Shown piece by piece: positions 23,500-34,109 of a stretch of 64,000 bases of DNA; the stretch's first letter is position 1; each line of letters starts with the position of its first letter. The stretch lies in contig JADANN010000465.1 of the NCBI GenBank assembly GCA_018806985.1, positions 1,116,001-1,180,000 on the forward strand, read 5' to 3'. Source of the stretch: Angiostrongylus vasorum (Eukaryota; Nematoda; Chromadorea; Rhabditida; Metastrongylidae). Below the pieces are notes generated by a model. It was given only the letters and a program-made list of their open reading frames with translations. It was not told where the DNA came from and did not search any database. The position numbers and the translations under genes were made by a program.

Positions 23500-23825
23500 A
23501 CTGTCAACCTTACCAGATATCACATGTATCACACCGTTCGGATTCGTACTCTTCTTGCACTCGATTCTTTTTCCCGTGCAACCAATATCCACGAAGGTGA
23601 TGGAACGTATTGCTTGTAGCCTCGGTTTGTTGCTTGAGGATTTTTTCGTCTTTGTCACGAATCTCGTGGAATGCTGGTCGAGTTGATTCTCCCTGGCAAC
23701 GTGAGATACTCGTCCTAGTGCTAGGATTTCCCTATGTGGATTAAAGGACTCAGTTTCTTCCACACAGATCTGGCACCAATTTACCGATCCCGTAGAGATG
23801 AAGGGCTTTGTGGGCCTTTGGCCGG
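23500..23825 (-). repeat. Diverged SINE-C copy
   Basis: Reversed copy: cacgaatctcgtggaatgct then ggtcgagttgattctccctg matches the family core, and cttgcactcgattctttttc matches its 3' part. It abuts the hairpin element at 23845. The long open minus frame is spurious. Confidence 0.65.
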
Positions 23826-23844
23826 GTCGAAATATAGTGCCTGT

Positions 23845-24111
23845 CGTTTTCTTGTTCAGCAATCGCGAGGTTGTTAAACAGCATACATTTACTTCCATAG
23901 AAAAAACACAATACAATACAACAGTGGCTGACGTTTCGGCAGTATCGCCTGAAGAAGAAGAAGAAGGCGATACTGCCGAAACGTCAGTCTGTACTATTGT
24001 ATTGTGTTTTCTATGGAGTAATGTATGCTGTTACTATCTCGCGACTGCTGAACAAAAACGACGACATTCATATTCCAATGCCGAGGTTAATAGAAAGTCG
24101 ATCCTGGGAAC
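23845..24111 (+). mobile_element. Near-perfect hairpin element with tail and flanking direct repeats
   Basis: The arms meet at gctgacgtttcggcagtatc ... gatactgccgaaacgtcag, separated only by a GAA-repeat loop near 23951-23964. The outer arms (gttcagcaatcgcgag; ctcgcgactgctgaac) also pair. The tail aatgccgaggttaatagaaa follows only on the right. The 12-mer tatagtgcctgt occurs at 23833-23844 and again at 24112-24123, a candidate target-site duplication. Confidence 0.8.
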
Positions 24112-24842
24112 TATAGTGCCTGTGTCGGTTGGGTCGTCCGCGTAATGGATGGAATCCTTATTACATCGTACCCGTTTGAAAACAGAACGCGCTAACAAAC
24201 AAAGAAGAATCAACCAATAGAGCCAAAAGCATGTATAACCGCTACATTCATGGTCGACCGAAACCTGTAAACTTAGAAAATACCCATTGGTTTGAATAGA
24301 GCGCGTTTACTCATCATTATTAGTGCAGAATTATTGATTATAGCATTCTTATCCATTCCGAAAAAGCCAGATTTGCCCTTAGTTGCTACGTTGTAGTTCC
24401 TTAAATACCGGATATATCTTAGCATGCTATACTTATTGATGTAATATTTTACGCCACGCAAACAACTTTGTGAAATAAAGCACCTCTCGTTTGGGGTTCA
24501 ATCCTTTTACTCAAAAAACCGATCCTTTTGAGTGAAATCTAGCATTCGACGTGGACGAATAGAGCCGTTGTTTGTCGCGCTTCAAGTCGCTGATCATTTG
24601 GAGGTGATACCGCCGATATTGCTATTTTCACTCTAAAACCACGTTTTTTACGGTTAATGCAATCTTTTATGATAATATTAACACTTGAAAGAACTTTAGT
24701 CAACTGATGAGAGGTCCAATAAAATCAGCTTAAAATGTCGATGGATCGATGGAAGCGAATCGTTTGCGACCTTAGACTGTCATCACCCTCATTAGTGGTT
24801 CGTTGATGTTTCTTTGGACAGATAAACGATAAAGAATAAACA

Positions 24843-25128
24843 AAGGTAAAGCTCTCGGCGTGGATCAATCCCTGAAGGACGCGCTATGCACGCACGCAAC
24901 TTCACTGAGCACCGTTAGAGGTGATGGAATGCATATCTGGCCTTTACAATGACTCGCGATGGCCTACCGATGTATCGAGCCAGTGCCACTATTCTCCCAG
25001 ACAGGTCTGGTACCAATTTTGCCGATCCCGGAAGGATGGAAGGCTTGGTGGACTACCAGCGCGGAAATCGATCTCATGTGTATTGCAGGGCGCCTTCGAC
25101 CACTGCATTATATGCGCCCTGCTCTTTG
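24843..25128 (-). repeat. SINE-A copy
   Basis: Reversed copy: tcaatccctgaaggacgcgc on the left, gatgtatcgagccagtgcca in the middle, and a decayed head complement cgaccactgcattatatgcg at the right. Confidence 0.8.
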
Positions 25129-25252
25129 GATAGATACGATGTTAAATTCGCATAAACGCTTTAATATGCCTCTTATCCATGTGGATTTCAGTTGGCTGGA
25201 CAGTAGAATTTGAAATAAAAAAGAAAGACGGGATGTAAATTTAATGAAATAA

Positions 25253-25663
25253 CTATGTGGAAACATAAACTACTTTGCTGACATTTCGGATTTCATCCTT
25301 GATTACGATCCACGGTACAGTCCTCATCTCCACCATTGATATCAGTTGTAGGATTCTTTTTTGCAGGTTAGTGTCGCCTGCTGGTTCATTCGAACTCAAT
25401 TCGACATTGTTTTGGCTGCTCGTCGGATGGTTGAGCCTCGACAGTATGAAATTTAGCACATTAGTCTTCCAGGTGGGTTCTTTTTTACTCGGAATGTTCA
25501 TTGGTAGCTTCGAAATTGACTTCTCACTGTCCACTAGTACAATAGTAACCTTTGTAAGATATCGTGCCTTGTTTAAATGCGAAACTAGATAGTCAAACAG
25601 ACCGGGATATCGATTATCCATACCGAGTCCATGTGGTCGTCGATACTAAATATCCTGCTTTGA
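25253..25663 (-). other. Unexplained minus-strand open frame
   Basis: It opens after an atatttag acceptor and runs about 136 codons: YRRPHGLGMDNRYPGLFDYL, then SHLNKARYLTKVTIVLVDSE, ending VPWIVIKDEIRNVSKVVYVS and a stop. Composition is protein-like. The right end resembles hairpin-element sequence (tgctgacatttcggatttca), so it may be repeat-derived. No family was recognised. Confidence 0.35.
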
Positions 25664-25707
25664 TATATGCTGTCTACAGATAGTATTTTAAAGTAAGATT
25701 AAGACTA

Positions 25708-25860
25708 GCTGAGAGAAAGGTGAAACGAAGGACCTGTATGATGTGGTGATGAACGCGTTACTCCCTAGAAAGGGTAATAGCTTGTTCGATCCCCACCGCA
25801 GCCACCTGCGGTCCTGGGTTTTGCAAATATCTCGGCATCATTGTGGTTTCTTTAAAGTAG
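25708..25860 (+). repeat. SINE-B copy
   Basis: Contains agctgagagaaaggtgaaac, tgatgtggtgatgaacgcgt, ccgcagccacctgcggtcc and ttttgcaaatatctcggc. Confidence 0.8.
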
Positions 25861-25867
25861 TTTCCAC

Positions 25868-25905
25868 GGCCGATTTTCTGTTAACTCGGCATTGATCGAG
25901 TAATT
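25868..25905 (-). repeat. Solo one-sided tail of the hairpin family
   Basis: Reads gattttctgttaactcggca on the plus strand, the reverse complement of the conserved tail with one base missing. It directly follows a SINE-B fragment (25708-25860). No adjoining hairpin arm was recognised. Confidence 0.5.
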
Positions 25906-26003
25906 CACTGTTCTGTTGATGTCTGTGTCTATCTCTGTTCTCTGTCTATTATCTGTTCAACCTCATGCTTGCTCATTAAAGGAACAGAACTATTTTAAAT
26001 TGT

Positions 26004-26244
26004 TCATATACTTTCCAAATTGAGTTCGTCTAGTACTTGAGTTATATTTTTACATTGTTTAGTATATAAGGGGGTTTTTAATGATGTAAATAGAACTTGA
26101 ACTTGTTGCTTAACATCGTTTGAATTAAGTAAACTCTTGTCAGCATTCTGTGAAGACGTTTTCGAGAGCAGGTGTGACAAAGTCTTGTTGTCGATTTGTG
26201 TTCCCGATGAGATTCCGGCACTCTCAGAATGGTTCAAATGTACG
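26004..26244 (-). other. Unexplained minus-strand open frame
   Basis: The frame has Ser/Asn/Gln-rich sequence: LNHSESAGISSGTQIDNKTL and VLFTSLKTPLYTKQCKNITQ, ending LDELNLESI and a stop. There is no ATG in frame and the upstream side is a family E repeat. Together with 25253-25663 it could be the remnant of one minus-strand gene split by a SINE-B. Confidence 0.3.
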
Positions 26245-26284
26245 TTCTTCTCCAATTATTAATTATATCTGTGGTAATAATAGT

Positions 26285-26640
26285 AGTCCTTCCAACGGTT
26301 TACCGCCTCATCGTGGCTGGGAGGTATTCCTGGGCGCCGGGCAACGATGTACAGCAGGGGCCCGTCTCCCCAATAGCGCCTCCCAACCGAGAAGGAGTCC
26401 GGCGTTTCCTTCAGGATGCCCATTTAAGAGTAAACCAGTACCAGGATCCACCACCGTCCTGGCATTAAACTAGTCCCATGGTGGTAAATCTTCGTCTATT
26501 CCACAAAGGCGGGGACTACCTGTGGTGATGACGAGCTGAGGCACACAATTGCTAAACCATCAAAACTCTGAAATGATGGGAATTATGCCGGGATCCGCAC
26601 AACCAGTGATGACGAGCAATCAAAATGTCGAAGTAAGAAG
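26285..26640 (+). repeat. Family E repeat copy
   Basis: Contains cggtttaccgcctcatcgtg, gagaaggagtccggcgtttc, agagtaaaccagtaccagga and gcacaaccagtgatgacgag. It shares order and sequence with 30280-30700 and 36425-36795. It lies just upstream of the hydrolase start. Confidence 0.75.
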
Positions 26641-26695
26641 TAATTAAAGTAGTTATTATATTGTCGGTGATAGAAATATTAAGGCAGGAACCGTA

Positions 26696-29111
26696 ATGAA
26701 TTCGAATGAACCTGATGCTTTCATACGTCGTGAAAAGCTGCAGTTCGACACTAGTGATGGCCAGAGTATCGATGTAGAGGCTGTGTTTCAGGTACCACTT
26801 TAACTTTCCTGGAAGTGTGAAGTGCTCGAGATATTAAGTTGTTTATGGCTTAAATAGTTTCTGAAGTCTTCTAAGTGATGTAAACGAGCATCTCATTCTC
26901 AATAAACCATGTGTGACCTTCCAGGTATAAGCTTGGAGTCGATAATTTCCAATATGCAGTATTCCTAACACTTTAAACCCTCGTTTATTAAATGAATTGA
27001 ATCGTAACCGTCAAAGCAGACTTCTAATGGTTTGTCGTTGCCAAGTTGGGTGTAACGTTTCATTGAAGCAAATTTCAGGACACAATGCCGTCAGGATCTC
27101 ATATTGGTGCTGTGCTGGCTATTCATGGGTCACCGGGATCTCATAAGGATTTCAAATATGTGATGCCATTGCTTCAGGCGAAAGGAATACGATTTATAGG
27201 CATTAACATGCCTGGATATGGTCTTACTCCAGGTTTATCTTCGAGTTTAGATGTCGACATCTTTTCTGCATTCCTTTTTTAGTTCTTTGCAACTTTTTTC
27301 TTCTGAGGTTTTTATCTCATCTTATGGTTGTTGTCGTGAATAGATAGCTGTTAGTTCGATTTGGAAAATGTCATCTTACATGTACAGTGGTACTCTTGCC
27401 ATTCTTATTTAAGGTGACCCTGTTCTACGGTATGATAACACGGAAAGAAACAACTTTGTACATGAACTGATTGCTGGAATCGGAAATCTCGAACGACTGG
27501 TTGTGCTTAGTCACAGCAGAGGGTCAGAAAATGCGATTGGAGTTGCGGTAAGGAACATGGTACGTGAAAGATTGTGGTCTTAGCTCTGCAGATTTCTCTC
27601 AGTTTTGTCCAATTCAAAAATTTCCTTTTTGGTCTTTGTACGCCTTGTTAAAACTTGTCGACCTTTGTAGTCTTCTGTATGGCTAATCAATATGCCTTCT
27701 TTCTTCTATAAGCTTGCACAAGGTTGACAAACAATCTGTATTTGGCTAAGGTTTCGACGTTCGGCTCTAATGAAAACGAAATGTGAGCCGAATAAGGATT
27801 GTTTATCAACCTGGTGCAAGCTTATCAAAGAAAAAAGTGCATATGTAGAATTTGCCGTTCAGGACAAGCTAGCCGGTTTAGTACTTCTGAATCCTACTGG
27901 TCTTTCTCCTCATCGTGCTGTGCGTCCTCGCTGGGTGATTCCGTTCGTATTGTGGCTCTATTCACTCGGACCCACAGCTAAAAGAATCGTTCACCTCTTC
28001 TTGAAATTCTGTTAGTTTTCTGACGATCGTGTCCTCATATTCTTCCTACTTTTGTTTTAGTTTATAATAGTGTGCTGGGCATTCGAATGGATTCTGGAGA
28101 GAGGGCAGCAATTTGTCTGAAAACGATGAATAGTTTGGAATTTGAGGAAGGCTTGCGACCACTTATCAGTACTGTCAATGAAAGTCCAAGTGTAAGAGTA
28201 TATTTGATAGACCATTTGGTCTTCTAATAATAAAATATTCTTTAGTGAGTTCCGTTTATTGTGCAGAAGTACTATTCAATACAGGCGCGAGTACTCGTGG
28301 CGTATACTGGAAAGGATTTCCTTATTGAAACAAGTGTTTCACGAAAATTCGTCCATTCATTCCATGATTGCACAGAAATAGTGAGACACACTGATTTTTA
28401 TCATCCTTTGTCCAGCAGAGATGATATGTCACAAATCTGGTTTCCTCGTTCTTCAGGCTTGCGAGGAAAAGGGCGATTCATTAGAAGATAGTGCAATTCA
28501 GCAAACACATCATTTGTTTTTAAATGGTGCTAAAGCCGTAAGTGTGTATATCTGTGTTTTATTTGACTATCAGCTTGTAAATTCCGTTGGAGTACAAGTT
28601 CTTATTTTCATTAGTTGAATAGTTTTATCAATCCCGTTGACGCTTGATTGCTGATGGCACTAGTGGATAGATAACTAGCTGAGAGAAAGGCGAAATGGAG
28701 GATTCGCATGGTGTGGTGGTGAGCGCGTTAGCTCCCGAAAAGGGTAATAGCGCGTTCGTTACCCACCGCAGACACCTGCGTTCTGGAGTTTTGCAAACAC
28801 CTGGGCTTCATTATAGTTGTATTTCACACAACACCGTGCCGTGAAAAGTCGTAGTAGGCAGTAAATAAGGAGGTTAACATTGTGAATATTTTTAGCCAAG
28901 AATTTTAATGTTCGCACAAATACTGTCTTCTTATAAATACAGAGTGTTTTTCTGTATACGTCATTATATTGGAATATTTGAACAAGTTCTCTTCCAGGTG
29001 TCCATCTTTTTCGAAAAAGATGGGCATTACCTTCAGCGCGATCGAGCTCGATATGTTGCCAATAGTATTGAAGCAATTTTGCAGACAAATTTTGCTAGGA
29101 ATCACTCGTAG
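26696..29111 (+). CDS. Alpha/beta hydrolase, DUF1057 type, complete eight-exon gene
   Basis: Exons 26696-26791, 27079-27232, 27414-27547, 27863-28010, 28061-28191, 28267-28380, 28457-28537, 28998-29111 (TAG) join in phase to 323 residues. Visible features: oxyanion-hole loop AIHGSPGSHKDF (residues 46-57), GINMPGYGLTPG, nucleophile elbow LSHSRGSENA with Ser118, LVLLNPTGLSPHR, acid AYTGKD with Asp238, and FFEKDGHYLQ with His296 as the triad base. No signal peptide is apparent. The elbow reads S-H-S-R-G instead of the usual G-x-S-x-G, which I associate with the nematode DUF1057 family. The substrate is unknown. The start ATG follows AAGGCAG/GAACC, which could be a trans-splice acceptor. Intron 7 holds a SINE-B and intron 3 a small hairpin element. 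Confidence 0.9.
27709..27829. mobile_element. Short hairpin element in a hydrolase intron
   Basis: About 120 bp with inverted ends ataagcttgcacaaggttga and ttatcaacctggtgcaagct. Inner motifs ggctaaggtttcgacg and ccgaataagg are the ends of the longer hairpin elements. It lies in the intron before exon 27863 and has no conserved tail. Confidence 0.75.
28668..28880 (+). repeat. SINE-B copy in the last hydrolase intron
   Basis: Contains agctgagagaaaggcgaaat, catggtgtggtggtgagcgc, ccgcagacacctgcgttctg and ccgtgccgtgaaaagtcgta. It is in the gene's sense orientation. Confidence 0.85.
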
Positions 29112-29834
29112 CAGCCTAATTAAAGGTTATTAAGTCGTTATCGCCTTGGCCTAGACAATGGTTTACGATGTCTGCTTGTTTTCTCAGTTCGGTGCTATAT
29201 ATAATCCACTGTCGTCAATGAAAAAGGGTGCCTCTTTAGAGTTACAGACATTGGCTGTCTCTTATTATCTCTAACTCTCACGTTCTTTATATAGGCATCA
29301 GATCATAAGTAGGATCTAAATAGGTGATGTCAGTTTGCGTTTGCTGATTAGAAGCATATATGGTTAGGAATTGCTTTGTGAACTGAGTGCATACCGTATT
29401 AAAAGGTGTTGCTACTCTCATTGGTTCATCTGTTATCGAAAACACAGTTTCTTTCCAGTTTGTAGAGATTTTTAGTATTGCCAATGTTTGAGAATGTTCT
29501 CTGTGATCATCTTAACTGCATTTCAGACGTTTCGTCATGTTTGCGAATGCTGTTGTTTAAATCTATACTTCTTTATACGGAATCCTTTTATGAATAAAGT
29601 ATACTTCTGTTTCTTAGTCACCGTTAATTTTTCTTTTGTGCAATCGCGTTATTAAGCAAGTTGTTAAAGTAAAAGGCGTCTACCTTGCAACGTTTTTAAG
29701 TTGCTTCCCTACTTAGTAGTAAACGTATCCAGGCTGTAGCGGTAAAACTATAACGGTCACCTTTCTTAAGCGCAGAACTTATTCGCTGACACTAAATCAT
29801 GACTACTTCCTTTAATAAAGACTCTTTTTTCCAA
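29112..29834. other. Hydrolase 3' flank, no feature seen
   Basis: AT-rich. A gaataaagta at about 29592 could be a distant poly(A) signal. No repeat copies recognised. Confidence 0.35.
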
Positions 29835-30268
29835 CGTTTACCGTTTTATTTACTGCCTACTATTTTTAATGGCAGGGGTACAATGCGAAATATAACTACA
29901 ACGATGCTGAGATATTTGCAAAACTCCGGACCGCAGGTGTCTGCGGTGGGGAACGAACGCGCTATTGTCCTTTCCAGGGAGTAGCGCGTTCACCACCACA
30001 CCATGCGGGTCCTTCGTTTCGCCTGTCTCTCAGCTAGTTCTTATCGATCTGTGCCGTCAGCAAAATCTGGGTTTAATGCCGATATGGGCTCCCCAGATCA
30101 GTCCCGGTGACGGGTGATTGCTGACGGCACAGATCGATAAGAACTAGCTGAGAGACAGGCGAAACGAAGGACCTGCATGGTGTGGTGTGAACGCGCTACT
30201 CCCCGGAAAGGACAATAGCGCGTTCGTTCCTCACCGCAGACACCTGCGGTCCGGAGTTTTGCAAACTC
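29835..30268. repeat. SINE-B head-to-head palindrome
   Basis: The left arm (reversed) runs from tttactgcctactattttta through gcgctattgtcctttccagg to ctagttcttatcgatctgtg. The right arm repeats this inverted from cacagatcgataagaactag to ccgcagacacctgcggtccg. The centre has an 80 bp spacer with gggtttaatgccgatatggg. A family E copy abuts on the right. Confidence 0.85.
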
Positions 30269-30279
30269 TTTTTTTCCTT

Positions 30280-30700
30280 TAGTAACAGCACGTATCAGAT
30301 ACCACCCAATGGTTAACCACCTCATCGTAGCTAGGAGTTGTTCCTGGGTGTTAGGTTGCGATGTACGGCGAGGGGACTCATATCCCTTGCAAGGAGTCCC
30401 AAGTTGAGGAGGAGTCTGACGTTTCTATCAGGGCTGCCAGCTAAGAGTAAACCACTACCATGATCCGCCACCATCCTGGTAGCAAACTAGTCATATGCTG
30501 GCAAATCTCCCTCTGGTCCACAAGGGCTGCGACGACTTGTGGTGATGACGACGTGGGGCAGACCTTGGCTACGCTGACGTCGGGACTTCAGGGAACCACA
30601 ATGGCTTAGCCAGCAAATCTCCGAAAAATGGTGATTATGCTGAGGCCAGCACAACTAGTGAAGACGGGCCGTCCAAGTACCCAAGTACGTAAGTTCTACC
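30280..30700 (+). repeat. Family E repeat copy
   Basis: Contains gttaaccacctcatcgtagc, gaggaggagtctgacgtttc, agagtaaaccactaccatga and gcacaactagtgaagacggg. It abuts the SINE-B palindrome at 30268. Confidence 0.75.
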
Positions 30701-30832
30701 TCTAGTCTACGCATCATATGTTCCTGCGTCCAATCAAAGGTTAACAGCTAGAGAATATGTCGGGTTGGCTTTTATACGGAACTGACAAAACATGGTGATT
30801 CAAGATTTGCAACAATGTACGCTAAGAAATCA

Positions 30833-31045
30833 GGGCTCGTGTAGCGCAGTGGTTAGACGTGCCCTAGAATACTCTTGGGTTCGATCCCGAGCCCTAGTTT
30901 GACCAAGCCTGTCTCACAAAGTCTTATTAAAGACCCGATATGCACTCAATCACCTCTAACGATGCTTGATGAAGTTGGATGCATGGCGCAACTCTCTGGT
31001 ATTGATAAACGTTGAGAGCTTTATCCTTTCCCTTTATATGCTAGG
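30833..31045 (+). repeat. SINE-A copy with the best-preserved tRNA-like head
   Basis: The head reads cgtgtagcgcagtggttaga ... tgggttcgatcccgagccc, with near-consensus A and B boxes of an internal RNA polymerase III promoter. The middle of the usual body is absent. The 3' part with atatgcactcaatcacctct and aacgttgagagctttatcc is present. Confidence 0.8.
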
Positions 31046-31084
31046 AGTAGTAATGCAAGGAATATTTTTTTAGATCGTTTCAAA

Positions 31085-31520
31085 GTTTTTGGCGCAACGT
31101 GTTATTTGTAAATTCGTCGTTTTCTCTCTCAACAATCGCAAGGTTGTTAAACAGCATACGTTTACTTCCATACAATAACATACAACACAACCGTAGCTGA
31201 CGTCTCGGCAGAATCGCCTTCTCCAGAGCCTGGAAGGGTACACTAATACGCAACTTACTCGGTCAAATGCTTCAATAGTACAAACAGAAAGATGAAAATC
31301 TACACGATAATTACACGATCTACGGCTTCTGGAAAAAACCCGCCGCTTTTTCCATCTGTCTTCCACCGAGGAAGAACAGCCGCTCTCGCATATGGTTGAC
31401 GACTGCACCTCCCTACATCAACGATCGATGCCAAGGTACAGGGCGAGAGAGAAAGGGTGAGAGAGGAAACGACGAATTCATAATCGAATGCCGAGGTTAA
31501 TAGAAAGTCGATCCTGGGTG
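31085..31520 (+). mobile_element. Hairpin element with tail
   Basis: The left arm has aattcgtcgttttctctctc and ctgacgtctcggcagaatcg; the right arm ends gagaggaaacgacgaattc. The tail aatgccgaggttaatagaaa then agtcgatcctggg follows on the right only, identical to the tail at 24078. Confidence 0.75.
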
Positions 31521-31639
31521 TTATTGATATTTCAAGCAATGGAGTTATCATGGGTGGATTGCGAACTCTACGTTGCTATATTGTATGCGATCCTAGGTAG
31601 GAATTATGAATTCGATGTCGGTAGGGAATGTTGATAAAT

Positions 31640-31915
31640 AAAGGATAAAGCTCTGGGCGTTGATCAATCCCTGAGATATGCAGATGAGCCATGCATTTGA
31701 CTTCATTAAGCATTGTTTGGAGGTGATTGAATGCATATCTGGCCTTTACAATGCGGTGGCCTACCGATGTATCGAGCCAGTGCTGCTATCCTCCCAGCCA
31801 AGTCTGGTAGCAATTTACCGACCCGGCGGGATGAAAGGCTTGATGGGATATGGGCACGGGGATCGATTCCACGTGTGTTGCAGGGCGCCTCCAACCACTG
31901 CGCCACACGCGCCCA
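31640..31915 (-). repeat. SINE-A copy
   Basis: Reversed copy: gcgttgatcaatccctgaga on the left and accactgcgccacacgcgcc on the right. Confidence 0.85.
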
Positions 31916-32194
31916 GGGAATGTTGATAATCAACATAGATCATATTTCGAAGGTGTATTTCGTATATTCTTGTAAGTAAGCATTATAAATTCTGCGTAAG
32001 AAGCTTTTCTTATTTGGAAGTACAAATTCTATGCAATGAAAATCATTTCTTTGTACGTTTACGCAGGTGCTAATTGCAGAAGTTGTAGTTCCTAAGTACA
32101 CGTTGTTGAGTGAAACTTCTACAATATCAGCAAAAGGTTACGAGGATAAGTTAAGAGTGCGCATTGTATCTAAGCCCACTATTGCCACATACTG

Positions 32195-32475
32195 GAAGTG
32201 TGGCGCGGTGGTGGGAGACGCCATGCAACACGTGGAGTCGATCCCCGCGCCCATGGCCCACCAAGCCCTCCGTCCCTCCGCGGTCGCCAAATTGGTAGCA
32301 GACTTATTTGGGAGGATAGTAGCACTGTCTCGATATATTGGTAGGCCACCGCGAGTCATTGTAAAGAGCAGATATGCATTCAGTCACCTCCGAATGATGC
32401 TTAATGAAGTCGAATGCATGACGCATCCCTCAGGGGATTGGATCAACGCCGAGAACTTTATCCATTTATTTTATT
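32195..32475 (+). repeat. SINE-A copy
   Basis: Contains gtgtggcgcggtggtgggag, the body tcgccaaattggtagcagac and the 3' part atgacgcatccctcaggg. It is inverted relative to the copy 280 bp upstream. Confidence 0.85.
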
Positions 32476-32689
32476 TAAGTTCCCCTTAGAAGTTGCACAT
32501 TGTAAAACATATATTTTTTTTCAGCTAAAATATTATAACATCGGTGATAAGAATGTTTAATAGAAGTTCGGAAGGTGCTCGCTTCCTAAGGCTGTAGTTT
32601 AGCCACTGATAAATGCGCTCCTTGAGGACGCCTAGATCTGTGTTCTACAAATGCGTCTATAGAAGTTTAGCTGAGTAGATTGCGTGTCA

Positions 32690-33115
32690 TTTCCACCTTT
32701 CCCAGCTCTGAAAAAAGGTGAAAACGCTGCAACGTTAACTATTGTGTGCTAACAGATTCTATAATACCAACTTCGTGGTTGCTAATGAATGAAATGAATA
32801 ATTTTTTTGGTTCTTTCGTGGAAGGCTCATTTCAGAAGCCGAGTAGAAACAGGAAGTTGTTGTCACCAATAAATGCTATAGTAACAACCTCGTGTTTGTC
32901 CATCAAGAAACACTGAATTATTGATCAATGCCAAGGTTAAAAGAACACAAGTAGCAATTCCCACGACCAACTTCCTATTAACCTCGGCACTGATTGGTAA
33001 TTGGCTGTTTTTCTTCAATTAGCAGACACGAGGTTGGTATTATAGAATTTATTAGGATACTATAGCTGACGTTTCGCTGTTTCGCCTTCTTCAGAGCTGA
33101 TTATTCGTTGCAAGT
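32690..33115. mobile_element. Two hairpin-family elements joined tail to tail
   Basis: A tail (caatgccaaggttaaaag) at 32930 on the plus strand faces a reversed tail (ctattaacctcggcactg) at 32970. Arm sequences acaacctcgtgtttgtcc and gcagacacgaggttggtatt lie outside. The elements were therefore inserted or copied in opposite orientations at one point. Confidence 0.65.
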
Positions 33116-33724
33116 ATTCCAAATGGTTGGTGGAGCGCCGCCCCACAGATACATGGGTGAGGACTCAAGGGCGAGGACTTGGACACAGATCAGCGCCGAG
33201 GGCTTTATCTCCTCTTATCATGATGAATGGTTGGTATTGTATTCAATGGGACCTTGTCATACACATGGTTGTGAATATGTTAACTCTCTAGCTAGACAGC
33301 TCTACAGTGGTTCTTCACCCCGTTGTGTTAAAATTGTTACTAAGTGGTGAACTCCGCTGTGTAGCGGAGGTCCTTCCTTCAACAAGGTAACGTTCTCTGG
33401 GAAGAAGTTCAATACTGCCATCAAGGCTAATCTAATCTATGGCTAGAGTACGTCACAGTGGGCTGTACGTCTCTATGGTTTCGTCAGAAGCAGTAAGCAA
33501 ACGATTGTCATAGAAAAACTGTGGTCTTCTTGTCTCTTGAGCAAATGGGCCTAAGCAGCGGTCATGATGTGCAGTGGAGACGAATGACCGCCTACTGGGT
33601 ATCCTCTCGAGTTTTTCAATGATTAACAAGACTTCGAATGATCCAGATCTTTTCAGCGCGCCAAAGCTACACTTTAATGTACATCGATTAATGGCGGGAG
33701 CTAAAGTGCTCGAATTCTTACAAG

Positions 33725-34108
33725 TACATTGTATTGTCAGGGTAACACGAGATTGATAAAAAAAACTTGTATGTACATGGTTAATTGTCCGAAAAAAAAC
33801 AAGTCATTATCACCGGACAATCACTATTATCAGCAACAAGCGTCCTATATAAACGAGCATCACCGGGTGAGTATGCCTCATTCAAGCAGTGCTCTACTGA
33901 AGATGGTCCGACTTGATGGGGATGACGACACCATATCGAGAGGACGGATGACTGTAGACATTGATTTGGATCATCGGCTCTGAGGAAGACGAATAGGTCG
34001 AAACGTTAACCGCATAAAAGTTTGAAGATAACCTCGTGTTAGCTTATCAAGGAAACATGGTACATTGACAACTTATACCGAGGTTAAATGAAAGTCGATT
34101 TGCAGTAA
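33725..34108 (+). mobile_element. Hairpin element with tail
   Basis: The right arm contains ggatcatcggctctgaggaa and gtcgaaacgttaaccgc, ending acctcgtgttagcttatc. After about 30 bp comes the tail tataccgaggttaaatgaaa. The left arm contains ggtaacacgagattgataa near 33740. Confidence 0.7.
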
Positions 34109-34109
34109 A

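Noticed and set aside
23287..23916. 209-codon minus frame as a gene
   Set aside because: It is assembled from SINE-A, SINE-C and hairpin-element sequence.
30833..30910. True tRNA gene
   Set aside because: A and B boxes are present but no cloverleaf with a full acceptor stem is visible, and the sequence continues into the SINE-A 3' part.
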